This document shows, piece by piece, positions 35,201 through 44,600 of a stretch of 64,000 bases of DNA; the first letter of the stretch is position 1, and every line of letters begins with the position of its first letter. A model generated the notes under the pieces. The model did not search any database. It had not been told where the DNA came from and worked only from the letters and a program-made list of their open reading frames with translations. The DNA is taken from assembly GCA_033675265.1 (NCBI GenBank), contig JAUJYZ010000914.1, positions 186,001 to 250,000 of the forward strand, written 5' to 3'. Source of the DNA: Actinostola sp. cb2023 (lineage: Eukaryota; Cnidaria; Anthozoa; Actiniaria; Actinostolidae). Position numbers and translations under genes: made by a program.

Positions 35201-37045
35201 TATCCGCTCGTTGGGGCCATGAAATGAAACTAAAAGACGAACAAAAGTAGGCCATTGAGCTCCTTTTGTGTGGTCGAGATATTCTTGCAGTTTTAATTTG
35301 GCCACTGGTTTCGGCAAAGAGAGAGTCCGAAGGATTGACAGAATATAAATATTACGTTAGTCGTCGCGACCATTTGGCTCTTTCTCAGGGACATACAGAT
35401 ATATTGAGGACAGGGATAAACTGAGAAAGAGCCTGACCGTTTGACCTCTCCACACGGGTAATTCTTGGACTTATTATTACTCTCTTTCCAGCATGTTTTG
35501 GATCATATTTTCGTGCCTTCGAGTGGGAGTGTGTGAAGTGATCCCAACGTGAACAGTCTGTACCGTTTTGTTTACTGTTTGATATTCTTGCTCTAGGGAC
35601 GATCTGTTACATTCATGATCATCTCAAAGCATCTTCACTTCGCGGAAACACTTTTCAGTTTTGACAGCAGTCGATCTTAACTTCCGGTCAAGGCTTCCGG
35701 CGATGTTCTGATGTGATTTGTTTATTTATCAAGGGGGCGGAACGCAACATTCAATGGGATTGTGGCAGGCTTTCATTCCCTCCGCCTCCCCCTTCCCCCT
35801 CCTTTCCCTCCTTTCCCCAGTCCCCTTTCCCTCGGAAAGCCAAGCTACGCAGGCTAATCTCTTTCTGATGTGTGTGAATGTTTTTTTTTACTTTCCTCTG
35901 GTGATATTGTGGCCATCGTATACTATAAAATATAGATATATATACAAACTATATTATTAAACATGGCAATGATCTCATTGCAGTGCCTATAATATAGTCA
36001 TCCACATCAGCTTCATAGTCACAATAAAATAAAGAATGTACATATTATGTACATACAACTACATGTATACAACTACATACAACCTATGTAATAAATTATG
36101 TTAACCATGTTTGTATGGCATTAGCAATAATTGTTTACCTATTGTGTACATTTATGTAATATTAGTTTTAGATAACAAAGAGTGTAAACTTTCCTATGAT
36201 ATCATTAATAGTGTAAACCTATACAAATACATAGTCGTATGGACAAAACAAGGAAGTCTTTACTTCTATCAACACACTTCACATGGACATTCGATATATC
36301 AGCTTATGCCGTTATGGTCCAATATTATGGAACGTTTTAGGTGTATAACACTTCTGATATCTTTAGTTAATTCCTCAAAACAAACACAAACACAGGAATA
36401 AAAAGAATCCGTCAAAATGATCAATAAAGACAAGAATTGAAGAAACCATTCGAGAAATACTTTAGAAAGAATGTGAGCCTCACCGATGTCTTCTGACAGG
36501 CGAACGACAACTCGCAGAACATGATACACGTCCTCCTTTGAACGACAAACATTTAAGGCCTCCCTGATGTATCTAGCAGCCATTTGCCTGGGAATGATAA
36601 ATCCACCATGATTAACTAGCAAACATAAAGCAATCCACGTGTGTTGTAGGGGTTTCTTTACCTGTTAAATATCACATCACTGTGCATATATTTCTCCATC
36701 CTTACAATGGGACTCAGTAATTCTTCAGGAGATATTTGATCGAGTATCGAAGGATCGTCCAGCTCCACGTCGCATCCTTCTGTGATAAAACCATCCAAAG
36801 TTAAAATTCGTCATAACTTCACGTCCTGATTGAACCACATCTCGCAGTGAACGATCAAGCGAAGCTTTATAAACGACACGACAAGCTCGAAACTACGATA
36901 ATATAATACAAATAATATACCATCATCTTGATCTTCCTCCGTATCATCAATATCTTCTACTAAAAACCTTATATCTGGAAAGGAAAACGAGTTTTAAGAG
37001 GGTGAAAGAGCATAATCAAAGACACACTCTCAACCTACCCGCCAT
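10309..37045 (-). CDS. PPP4R1: Serine/threonine-protein phosphatase 4 regulatory subunit 1
   Basis: HEAT/ARM-repeat scaffold that binds and targets the PP4 catalytic subunit. Twenty coding exons (minus strand): 37039-37045, 36921-36974, 36662-36779, 36484-36587, 34451-34651, 33555-33640, 31371-31475, 30565-30630, 29073-29123, 28717-28824, 28098-28282, 26492-27149, 25443-25628, 25251-25370, 24954-24995, 24486-24586, 23380-23501, 22227-22342, 21282-21442, 10309-10763. All phases agree except at exon 17, where one extra base is present. About 1014 aa, against about 950 in human. Diagnostic blocks include VRVELMEQIPHVALFC, NNQVRKTSQ, LGPFISTFADP, TIDTEIARHCAF and NWRFRHELAE. The long exon 12 is the acidic, variable linker between N- and C-terminal HEAT repeats. 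The C-terminal tail is acidic and longer than in human. Intron 13 is GC-AG. The last intron is 10.5 kb and full of repeats. Confidence 0.94.
10814..11447. repeat. 16-bp minisatellite in the last PPP4R1 intron
   Basis: About 39 copies of AAACTGTATGACATAT, with an A/G switch (GACATA or GACGTA) and occasional one-base changes (ATAACACTG). It starts about 50 bp upstream of the last exon on the minus strand, next to the acceptor at 10764-10765. Small clusters of the same unit occur at 19251-19310 and 21232-21252. Long minus-strand frames here are repeat artefacts. Confidence 0.95.
11452..11640. mobile_element. Palindromic element flanking the 16-bp array
   Basis: Imperfect hairpin: GGTTAACGCTCAGCGTGCGT on the left pairs with ACGCACAGCTGAAGCGTTGA on the right. 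Inside, CATCGAGTTATGGATGCAC and GTGCATCCATAACTCGATG are complementary, as are GCTGCTAAGCAC and GTGCTTAGCAGC. A related fragment lies at 19156-19335, also next to the 16-bp unit, so the palindrome and array seem to belong to one repeat family. Confidence 0.75.
11641..12489. other. Intronic sequence, no feature recognised
   Basis: Part of the 10.5-kb last intron of PPP4R1. Somewhat more GC-rich than its surroundings near 11800-12060. A short inverted match lies at 11840-11912 (CAGCACGGCC and GGCCGTGCTG). I see no gene or domain. Confidence 0.5.
12490..14310. repeat. 34-bp minisatellite, degenerate towards the right
   Basis: About 30 clean copies between 12540 and 13510 of a 34-bp unit containing GACCCCAGAGAATAGAAGCT, mixed with a shorter 31-bp form containing GAACCCAAATAGAAGC. 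From about 13510 to 14310 the units grow longer and diverge (variants with CCGGATCGAGAAGTAGTAGC). Two open minus-strand frames of 406 and 548 codons arise from the repeat alone. I do not call a gene. Confidence 0.93.
14311..15627. other. Intronic sequence, probable decayed mobile DNA
   Basis: Still within the last PPP4R1 intron. Short broken frames occur at 14591-14836 and 15230-15571 but I recognise no domain. The composition resembles 16900-18850, where a reverse-transcriptase remnant can be seen, so this may be part of the same decayed element. That is inference only. Confidence 0.35.
15628..16659. mobile_element. TTAA-flanked non-autonomous transposon, full copy
   Basis: TTAA at 15628-15631 and 16656-16659 frame terminal inverted repeats GGTATCAGGGTACCCC. 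The TTAA target suggests piggyBac, Kolobok or Sola3 type; I cannot choose. A second, truncated copy lies at 55357-55885 in the opposite orientation. Open frames at 16131-16521 occur in both copies, but the differences I can compare change amino acids in both frames, so I read the body as non-coding. Confidence 0.85.
17430..17725 (+). pseudogene. Decayed reverse transcriptase fragment, DIRS-like
   Basis: Two short frames recall the region after the catalytic motif in DIRS-type reverse transcriptases. One reads LGVTLGLKKC and IYLGMEVDS (about 17457-17535). After a frame break, a second reads PLRSAVQRFLGKCISFLFG (about 17638-17690). In the family these correspond to the FLG/LGM block and the following LQ-x-x-x-GK helix. 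No catalytic YxDD and no tyrosine recombinase can be identified nearby. Frames are broken by stops and shifts, so it is a fossil. Confidence 0.4.
17726..19150. other. Intronic sequence, possible continuation of a decayed retroelement
   Basis: Within the last PPP4R1 intron. A 100-codon plus frame at 18534-18836 has no recognisable domain. Around 19140-19165 one frame reads GGIMYYADDVS, which resembles a reverse-transcriptase active site, but there is no further support. Confidence 0.35.
19156..19335. repeat. Second copy of the palindrome plus 16-bp unit family
   Basis: Contains GAGTTATGGATGCACG as in the palindrome at 11452-11640, followed by three to four copies of the AAACTGTATGACATAT unit (19251-19310). 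It appears to be a truncated relative of the 10814-11640 block. Confidence 0.65.
19405..19440. repeat. Perfect 36-bp palindrome
   Basis: The two 18-base halves, starting CTTATTAGTATTCTTTAT, are exact reverse complements with no spacer. AT-rich and able to form a cruciform. It lies just left of a larger inverted-repeat element. Confidence 0.9.
19445..20850. mobile_element. Inverted-repeat element in PPP4R1 last intron
   Basis: The segment near 19485-19530 (TATACGGGACAGCACATGGG, then ATTTTGTCTGCGCATGCG) is inverted near 20748-20805. Inside, two diverged direct copies of a block with GCTATACATTTTTTGAA and CTTGGGGGT lie at about 19855-19965 and 20240-20345. Ends are not sharply defined and no coding sequence is recognised. 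Confidence 0.6.
21014..21107. repeat. Short foldback element
   Basis: AATAAACTCGCAGATCGTGT and the following TTGATCGGGTCTAAAACCA are complementary, with a few mismatches, to TGGTTTTAAACCCGATAAAA and the bases after it. A hairpin of about 38-bp arms. Confidence 0.8.
21501..22202. mobile_element. TTAA-flanked foldback element next to exon 18
   Basis: TTAA on both sides (21501-21504, 22199-22202). The two arms of about 330 bp are almost perfect reverse complements, beginning GGTACCAGGGGACCTTCGTG. The tip resembles that of the 15628-16659 element (GGTATCAGGG), so they may be relatives. The right end is only 24 bp from the exon 18 donor of PPP4R1. Confidence 0.9.
22978..23325. repeat. (ACTG)n-type microsatellite block
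   Basis: Long run of ACTG tetranucleotides mixed with ACTGATTT, ACTGATGT and ACTGACCG variants, inside PPP4R1 intron 17. Confidence 0.95.
23653..23793. mobile_element. TA-flanked MITE in PPP4R1 intron 16/17 region
   Basis: Terminal repeats GAGTGCAAACCATATGTCCG and reverse complement, flanked by TA. AT-rich centre with TAGTACTA-type steps. A related AT-rich fragment is near 54890-54985. The TA target suggests a Tc1/mariner-type MITE. Confidence 0.8.
24280..24450. repeat. Solo end of an ACCGTATTT-family element
   Basis: Five to six tandem steps of GGGGGCACTTATTCGAGGAG type, closed by ATATGATCAAATATGGTA. On the minus strand this reads as a TACCATATTTGATC terminus followed by G/C-rich steps, like the element whose ends are at 31715 and 33349. 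Confidence 0.55.
24590..24885. repeat. CAATCATT-type simple repeat
   Basis: Degenerate tandem array of CAATCA, TTCAAT and CACTCATT steps. It begins directly at the acceptor of PPP4R1 exon 16 (exon starts at 24586 on the minus strand) and fills most of that intron. Confidence 0.93.
25053..25201. mobile_element. TA-flanked MITE (149 bp) in PPP4R1 intron 14
   Basis: Ends CACTCATTTCGATAAAGTTA on the left and complementary on the right, flanked by TA. Arms continue with GTCACCCG and CTTCGAAGGTGAGAC. A relative is at 62052-62304, which shares GTTAGTC in the arms and a central ACC..GGA.CATGGG block. Confidence 0.85.
25826..25921. repeat. (CACAG)n pentanucleotide microsatellite
   Basis: About 19 copies of CACAG/CACGG between PPP4R1 exons 12 and 13. 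Confidence 0.97.
26197..26465. mobile_element. Foldback element next to exon 12 donor
   Basis: Arms AAGCTGTGTATCAGTACATT and the following AATGTATC/GTGGATAATG block are inverted at 26405-26465. Its right end lies about 26 bp from the donor of PPP4R1 exon 12 (exon end 26492). Confidence 0.8.
27256..27770. mobile_element. Foldback element in PPP4R1 intron 11
   Basis: Arms with TTCAGTATTTTGCGATTT and TGAAAATCTATTAC are inverted at 27650-27770. The inner part is clearly related to the element at 50344-50800 (shared TTCAGTATTTTGTGATTTGA and ATATGCAAATT-like blocks). Outer TTAA sites appear mutated. Confidence 0.75.
27845..28066. mobile_element. TTAA-flanked MITE (about 214 bp)
   Basis: TTAA, then AGGAGCACTCTCACAGGTAA and GCATTGCGCGCC. 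The right end is the reverse complement with a few mismatches, closed by TTAA. It lies 32 bp from the end of PPP4R1 exon 11. Confidence 0.88.
29301..30477. mobile_element. DNA transposon remnant with CAGGGCTTATGG ends
   Basis: Terminal repeats CAGGGCTTATGG(T/A)AGGATGCG at both ends, followed inward by AAATTATGCGG steps. CAGGG ends are common in hAT elements, but I could not read an 8-bp target duplication. No transposase domain is visible. It fills most of PPP4R1 intron 8. Short direct copies of AATCCTTACTA..TTACAG flank it at 29266, 30480 and 30531. Confidence 0.75.
30722..30886. repeat. (GGA)n microsatellite
   Basis: About 55 trinucleotides with a few GGC and AGA interruptions, in PPP4R1 intron 7. 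Poly-Leu and poly-Ser frames on the minus strand are artefacts. Confidence 0.98.
30921..31209. mobile_element. Tc1/mariner-type MITE (289 bp)
   Basis: TA flanks and terminal repeats CAGTCATTTGCAAAAATTCT. Arms extend through GGCCG, tandem ATATCA steps and GGGTGCATTATGGGTAATTA. A second copy of the family is at 48951-49209. Confidence 0.93.
31906..32717. mobile_element. Nested element D, GGGACCGTCGACATATTCAC ends
   Basis: About 45-bp near-perfect terminal repeats that include CTTTCCCCGCTTAACGTCCA. They are followed on the left by a C run (31967-31985) and on the right by a C-rich tract. No coding domain seen. Confidence 0.85.
32218..32351. mobile_element. Innermost foldback (E)
   Basis: CGATAGTTTTTATGTACTAT at the left pairs with ATATTACTTATCG at the right. 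CCGATCTGTATGG and CCATACAGATCGG form the inner stem. A hairpin in the centre of element D. Confidence 0.75.
33935..34020 (+). repeat. tRNA-derived SINE fragment
   Basis: An A-box-like CAGCTGGTAGAGCA is followed about 35 bp later by a B-box-like GGTTCAAATCCC with a paired T arm. Acceptor and anticodon stems do not pair well, so it is a SINE head or tRNA pseudogene and not a working tRNA. It sits in PPP4R1 intron 5. Confidence 0.6.
34274..34421. mobile_element. Foldback element next to exon 5 donor
   Basis: CATATGAAGGGGTCCCTGCA at the left, inverted as TGCAGGGAGCCCTTCATATG at the right. The inner stem uses AATTCTCC/GGAGAATT. Its right end is 29 bp from the end of PPP4R1 exon 5 (34451). Confidence 0.85.
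34985..35850. mobile_element. Inverted-repeat element with G-rich arms
   Basis: TTCCGAGGGAAAGGGGACTG near 34985 is the reverse complement of the sequence near 35815-35840. Purine-rich arms follow (GGGAGGGGAGGAGGAAAGG). It lies in PPP4R1 intron 4. No coding domain recognised. Confidence 0.75.
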
Positions 37046-37140
37046 CTTGGAAGTTGCAACAGACTTGAACAGGTCACGTGATTAGATTCCTCTGGTCCGT
37101 GTCTCAACGCAACAACTTTATTAGGGGGGAGGAGAGAGAA
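37046..37140 (-). promoter_or_regulatory. Likely PPP4R1 promoter and 5' UTR
   Basis: Directly upstream of the start codon (37045 on the minus strand). Contains a palindromic E-box CACGTG at 37075-37080. No TATA box is obvious. Coding exon 1 holds only seven bases (ATGGCGG), so the transcription start must lie close upstream. Assignment is by position. Confidence 0.4.
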
Positions 37141-37522
37141 CTACAAGGTAAGTAGGTAGGGGAGGAGGTGGGTTTCCAGGGGGAGGAGGTTCTCCATATA
37201 TTCGTTAATTGGTAGGGATTACGATCGTCGAAGATTTTTCGAAATCGTCGACTTATAGAATATTTTTAGGAATGAAGGGTATTTTTCCTAATCCTTTTTA
37301 TCCCGAAGAACCCCCAAATCCTTTGAAGTTCTAGATATATAGATATTTTGTCTATGTTCTATTTAGCAAGGCGCACTAGTTTCAAATATTTATTATTATA
37401 AAGCAAATTACACTAATAATAATAATAACAATAACAACAATAATAATAATAATAAAATAATACAATAAAAATGATAACTTTATTTCTCGAAACAAATTAC
37501 TAATAACAGATAAAAATAGATA
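37141..37522. other. Intergenic sequence upstream of PPP4R1
   Basis: G-rich near 37141-37190, AT-rich afterwards, with a run of AAT/AAC trinucleotides at 37410-37460. No gene or element recognised. Confidence 0.5.
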
Positions 37523-37709
37523 CACCTGTTTTCAAAAACGTTGTCCATTTACAAAATACAAAACAGCAAATAGTATAGAAAGAAATTAATTAGAGAAACA
37601 ATGAGCCACAGTTCTGCATGATTGAATTTCTTTTGTTTCTCTAATTAATTCCTTTCTACTATTTACTATTTTGTATTTTGTAAATGGACAACGTTTTTGA
37701 AAACAGGTG
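37523..37709. mobile_element. TA-flanked MITE (187 bp)
   Basis: Terminal repeats CACCTGTTTTCAAAAACGTT with TA on both sides. Arms continue for over 70 bp with few mismatches. The tip has the same style as other Tc1/mariner-like MITEs in this window. Confidence 0.9.
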
Positions 37710-37950
37710 TAAATAGATAAAAGTTGAAACGGTTCACTTGACTAAAGTTATTAAAGTATAAACAATAAATATGAATAGTAACAATTATAAAACTAAAACT
37801 AATATTATAATCATTTTATCGGGCATTGTGGCGTATTTTGCGGTCTAAAATGGTGAAATCAAACCATTCAACTGTTCGCGCCGTTATTTCTTGGCTGGCA
37901 GCACTTTGACTCGAGAGTCAGCTATTGTTTTTGTGCTTTATAACGACACA

Positions 37951-38217
37951 ATGACTAAAAAACCTAACGAAGAAGCAAATTCACAGTCTTCTCAGCTAGA
38001 TGAATAGGACTTACAGAAACTCGAAGAAGAATGCATGCCCCAAAACACTAGGAAACAAACTTTGTGGGGAATGAAAAAATTCATTGACTGATGCGCCGAG
38101 ACACAGAATTGAGCAGCATTCTTCGCAGATTTTATGCAGAGTTTAAAACAAACCAGAAGAATCGAAGGATCTTACACCAAGTGCCTTGACCGGTATCAGA
38201 GCTGTAACAGTCCGTAG
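37951..38217 (+). pseudogene. Crypton-type tyrosine recombinase N-terminal remnant
   Basis: From an ATG at 37951, broken frames read TRKQTLWGMKKF, then ILRRFYAEFKT and, after a shift, ALTGIRAVTVR. These match the order and spacing seen in Crypton-derived (DUF3504/KCTD1- and ZMYM-like) proteins, where a short N-terminal helix bundle is followed by LxxFYAEVRT..LTPSSLxGIRAAI. At least one in-frame stop (TAG near 38006) and two frameshifts make it non-functional. The catalytic R..HxxR..Y part is absent. Recognition is from memory of the family. Confidence 0.5.
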
Positions 38218-38445
38218 TAACTCCATTCCCGGCGACGAAGTGAATGTAAGTTTGTCTTCGTCGAGCGAAACCCGCTCAGTTCAGGCAATTTAATTATGCC
38301 AAACTTCCAGTTCAGTGATTGCATAATTAATTTTAACGCTTCCAAATGACTATTTCTTTGCTGTTGATGGAATTCTGTTAGTTTTCCTTTCAAGAGAACT
38401 TTCGTGCAAATATTGTTTTGACAAATTTTGCAGTGTTCTCCATGA

Positions 38446-38607
38446 AATGATTATAATAGTAATAGAGTTGATGTCGCGGGCGTAAATATGTTTTTGGCCC
38501 TTCTTAGAGCTCATTTTAACCCTCGCCCGAAGGCTCGGGCCAAAATGAGCCTGACTCGGGCCAAAAACATATTTACGCCCGCGACATCAACTCTATTGTT
38601 ATAATAA
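38446..38607. mobile_element. Foldback hairpin element
   Basis: AATAGAGTTGATGTCGCGGG and the following CGTAAATATGTTTTTGGCCC are exactly inverted on the right. The inner stem is GCTCATTTT and AAAATGAGC. About 70-bp arms. Confidence 0.88.
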
Positions 38608-38627
38608 CAATAATAATAATAATCTAC

Positions 38628-41600
38628 CTACAGTGACTTGCGTATCTACCCACAGTGACTTGCGTATCTACCTACAGTGACTTGCGTATCTACCCACAGT
38701 GATTTGCGTATCTACCAAAAGTGACTTATGTATCTACCCAAAGTGACTTGCGTATCTACCTACAGTGACTTGCATATCTACCCACAGTGATTTGCGTATC
38801 TGACTACAGTGACTTGTGTATCTACCTACAGTGACTTGCGTATCTACCTACGGTGACTTGCGTATCTACCTACGGTGACTTGCGTATCTACCTACGGTGA
38901 CTTGCGTATCTACCTACAATGACATTTGGGACCTACAGTGACTTGCGTATCTACCTACGGTGACTTGCGCATCTAAATAGAATGACTTGCGTATCTACCT
39001 AGAGTGACTTGCGTATCTACCTTGAGTGACTTGCGTATCTACCTACGGTGACTTGCGTATCTACTTACGGTGACTTGCGTATCTACCTGCTGTGACATAT
39101 CGGGACCTACAGTGACTTGCGTATCTACCTACAGTGATTTGCGTATCTACCCACAGTGATTTGCGTATCTACCTAGTGTGCTTGCGTCTCTACATAAAGT
39201 ACTTGCGTATCTACCTACGGTGACTTGCGTATCTACCTACCGTGACTTGCGTATCTACCTACATTGATTTGCGTATCTACCTACATTGACTTGCGTATCT
39301 ACCCACAGTGACTTGCGTATCTACCTAGAGTGACTTGCGTATCTAAATACAGTGACTTGCGTATCTACCTATGGTAACTTGCGTATCTACCTACAGCGAC
39401 TTGCGTATCTAATTACAGTGATTTGCGTATCTACCTAGTGTGACTTGCGTCTCTACATAAAGTACTTGCGTATCTACCTACGGTGACTTGCGTATCTACC
39501 TACCGTGACTTGCGTATCTACCTACATTGATTTGCGTATCTACCTACATTGACTTGCGTATCTACCCACAGTGACTTGCGTATCTACATAGAGTGACTTG
39601 CGTATCTACATACAGTGACTTGCGTATCTACCTATGGTAACTTGCGTATCTACATACAGTGACATGCGTATCTACCTAGTGACTTGCGTATACACCTACA
39701 TTGACTTGCGTATCTACCTACATTGACTTGCGTATCTAACCACAGCGATTCGCGTATCTACCCACAGTGACTTGCGTATCTACCTACATGGACTTGCGTA
39801 TCTATCCACAGTGACTTGCGTATCTATCCACAGTGACTTGCGTATCTACCTACGGTGACTTGCGTATCTACCTACGGTGACTTGCGTATCTACCTACGGT
39901 GACTTGCGTATTTACCTACATTGACTTGCGTATCTACCCACAGTGACTTGCGTATCTACGTACAATGCCTTGCGTATCTACCTACAGTGACTTATGTATC
40001 TACCCAAAGTGACTTGCGTATCTACCTACAGTGACTTGCATATCTACCCACAGTGATTTGCGTATCTGACTACAGTGACTTGTGTATCTACCTACAGTGA
40101 CTTGCGTATCTACCTACCGTGACTTGCGTATCTACCTACGGTGACTTGCGTATCTACCTACAGTGACATTTGGGACCTACAGTGACTTGCGTATCTACCT
40201 ACAGTGACTTGCGTATCTAATTACAGTGATTTGCGTATCTACCTAGTGTGCTTGCGTATCTACCTATGGTAACTTGCGTATCTACCTACAGTGACTTGCG
40301 TATCTACCTAGTGACTTGCGTATCCACCTACATTGACTTGCGTATCTACCTACATTGACTTGCGTATCTACCCACAGCGATTCGCGTATCTACCCACAGT
40401 GACTTGCGTATCTACCTACATGGACTTGCGTATCTATCCACAGTGACTTGCGTATCTATCCACAGTGATTTGCGTATCTACCTAGTGTGCTTGCGTCTCT
40501 ACATAAAGTACTTGCGTATATACCTACGGTGACTTGCGTATCTACCTACCGTGACTTGCGTATCTACCTACATTGATTTGCGTATCTACCTACATTGACT
40601 TGCGTATCTACCCACAGTGACTTGCGTTTCTACCTAGAGTGACTTGCGTATCTACATACAGTGACTTGCGTATCTACCTATGGTAACTTGCGTATCTACC
40701 TACAGTGACTTGCGTATCTACCTAGTGACTTGCGTATCCAACTACATTGACTTGCGTATCTACCTACATTGACTTGCGTATCTACCCACAGCGATTCGCG
40801 TATCTACCCACAGTGACTTGCGTATCTACCTACATGGACTTGCGTATCTATCCACAGTGACTTGCGTATCTATCCACAGTGACTTGCGTATCTACCTACG
40901 GTGACTTGCGTATCTACCTACAGTGACTTGCGTATCTACCTACCATGACTTGCGTATCTACCTACGGTGACTTGCGTATCTACCTACATTGACATTTGGG
41001 ACCTACAGTGACTTGCGTATCTACCTACGGTGACTTGCGCATCTAATTAGAATGACTTGCGCATCTACCTAGAGTGACTTGCGTATCTACCTCGAGTGAC
41101 TTGCGTATCTACCTACGGTGACTTGCGTATCTACTTACGGTGACTTGCGTATCTACCTGCTGTGACATATCGGGACCTACAGTGACTTGCGTATCTACCT
41201 ACAGTGATTTGCGTATCTAATTACAGTGATTTGCGTATCTAATTACAGTGATTTGCGTATCTACCTAGTGTGACTTGCGTCTCTACATAAAGTACTTGCG
41301 TATCTACCTACCGTGACTTGCGTATCTACCTACATTGATTTGCGTATCTACCTACATTGACTTGCGTATCTACCCACAGTGACTTGCGTATCTACCTAGA
41401 GTGAATTGCGTATCTACATACAGTGACTTGCGTATCTACCTATGGTAACTTGCGTATCTACCTACAGTGACTTGCGTATCTACCTAGTGACTTGCGTATC
41501 CACCTACATTGACTTGCGTATCTACCTACATTGACTTGCGTATCTACCCACAGCGATTCGCGTATCTACCCACAGTGACTTGCGTATCTACCTACATGGA

Positions 41601-44600
41601 CTTGCGTATCTATCCACAGTGACTTGCGTATCTATCCACAGTGACTTGCGTATCTACCTACGGTGACTTGCGTATCTACCTACGGTGACTTGCGTATCTA
41701 CCTACGGTGACTTGCGTATCTACCTACGGTGACTTGCGTATTTACCTACATTGACTTGCTTATCTACCCACAGTGACTTGCGTATCTACGTACAATGCCT
41801 TGCGTATCTACCCACAGTGACTTGCGTATTAATCTACCTAGTCACTTGCGTATCTACCTAGTGACTTGCGTATCTACATACGGTTACTTGCGTATCTAAC
41901 TACAGTGACATGCGTATCTACATACAGTGACTTGCCTATCTACCTACGGTGACTTGCGTATCTAACTATAGTGACTTGCGTATCTACCTACATTGACTTG
42001 CATATCTACCCACAGTGATTTGCGTATCTGACTACAGTGACTTGTGTATCTACCTACATTGACTTGCGTATCTACCTACCGTGACTTGCCTATCTACCTA
42101 CGGTGACTTGCGTATCTACCTACAGTGATATTTGGGACCTACAGTGACTTGCGTATCTACCTACGGTGACTTGCGCATCTAATTAGAATGACTTGCGTAT
42201 CTACCTAGAGTGACTTGCGTATCTACCTTGAGTGACTTGCGTATCTACCTACGGTGACTTGCGTATCTACTTACGGTGACTTGCGTATCTACCTGCTGTG
42301 ACATATGGGGACCTACAGTGACTTGCGTATCTACCTACAGTGACTTGCGTATCTAATTACAGTGATTTGCGTATCTACCTAGTGTGACTTGCGTCTCTAC
42401 ATAAAGTACTTGCGTATCTACCTACGGTGACTTGCGTATCTACCTACCGTGACTTGCGTATCTACCTACATTGATTTGCGTATCTACCTACATTGACTTG
42501 CGTATCTACCCACAGTGACTTGCGTATCTACCTAGAGTGAATTGCGTATCTACATACAGTGACTTGCGTATCTACCTATGGTAACTTGCGTATCTACCTA
42601 CAGTGACTTGCGTATCTACCTAGTGATTTGCGTATCCACCTACATTGACTTGCGTATCTACCTACATTGACTTGCGTATCTACCCACAGCGATTCGCGTA
42701 TCTACCCACAGTGACTTGCGTATCTACCTACATGGACTTGCGTATCTATCCACAGTGACTTGCGTATCTATCCACAGTGACTTGCGTATCTACCTACGGT
42801 GACTTGCGTATCTACCTACGGTGACTTGCGTATCTACCTACGGTAACTTGCGTATTTACCTACATTGACTTGCGTATCTACCCACAGTGACTTGCGTATC
42901 TACGTACAATGCCTTGCGTATCTACCTACAGTGACTTATGTATCTACCCAAAGTCACTTGCGTATCTACCTACAGTGACTTGCATATCTACCCACAGTGA
43001 TTTGCGTATCTGACTACAGTGACTTGTGTATCTACCTACAGTGACTTGCGTATCTACCTACCGTGACTTGCGTATCTACCTACGGTGACCTGCGTATCTA
43101 CCTACAGTGACATTTGGGACCTACAGTGACTTGCGTCTCTACCTACGGTGACTTGCGCATCTAATTAGAATGACTATCGTATCTACCTAGAGTGACTTGC
43201 GTATCTACCTTGAGTGACTTGCGTATCTACCTACGGTGACTTGCGTATCTACTTACGGTGACTTGCGTATCTACCTGCTGTGACATATGGGGACCTACAG
43301 TGACTTGCGTATCTACCTACAGTGACTTGCGTATCTAATTACAGTGATTTGCGTATCTACCTAGTGTGACTTGCGTCTCTACATAAAGTACTTGCGTATC
43401 CACCTACGGTGACTTGCGTATCTTCCTACCGTGACTTGCGTATCTACCTACATTGATTTGCGTATCTACCTACATTGACTTGCGTATCTACCCACAGTGA
43501 CTTGCGTATCTACCTAGAGTGACTTGCGTATCTACATACAGTGACTTGCGTATCTACCTATGGTAACATGCGTATCTACCTACAGTGACTTGCGTATCTA
43601 CCTAGTGACTTGCGTATCCACCTACATTGACTTGCGTATCTACCTACATTGACTTGCGTATCTACCCACAGCGATTCGCGTATCTACCCACAGTGACTTG
43701 CGTATCTACCTACATGGACTTGCGTTTCTATCCACAGTGACTTGCGTATCTACCTACGGTGACTTGCGTATCTACCTACGGTGACTTGCGTATCTACCTA
43801 CGGTGACTTGCGTATTTACCTACATTGACTTGCGTATCTACCCACAGTGACTTGCGTATCTACGTACAATGCCTTGCGTATCTACCCACAGTGACTTGCG
43901 TATTAATCTACCTACAGTCACTTGCGTATCTACATACGGTTACTTGCGTATCTAACTACAGTGACATGCGTATCTACATACAGTGACTTGCGTATCTACC
44001 TACGGTGACTTGCGTATCTACCTATAGTGACTTGCGTATCTACCTACATTGACTTGCGTATCTACCCACAGTGACTTGCGTATTTACCTACATTGACTTG
44101 CATATCTACCCACAGTGACTTGCGTATCTACCTACAGTGACTTGGGTAACTACATAGTGACATGCGTATGTACCCACAGTGACTTGTGTATTTACCTACA
44201 TTGACTTGCGTATCTACATACGGTTACTTGCGTATCTAACTACAGTGACTTGCGTATCTACATACAGTGACTTGCGTATCTACCTACGGTGACTTGCGTA
44301 TCTACCTATAGTGACTTGCGTATCTACCTACATTGACTTGCGTATCTAACCACAGTGACTTGCGTATTTACCTACATTGACTTGCATATCTACCCACAGT
44401 GACTTGCGTATCTACCTACAGTGACTTGGGTAACTACATAGTGACATGCATAGCTACCCACAGTGACTTGCGTATCTACCTACAGTGACTTGGTTAACTA
44501 CATAGTGACATGCGTATGTACCCACAGTGACTTGCGTATTTACCTACATTGAGTTGCATATCTACCCACAGTGACTTGCGTATCTACCTACAGTGACTTG

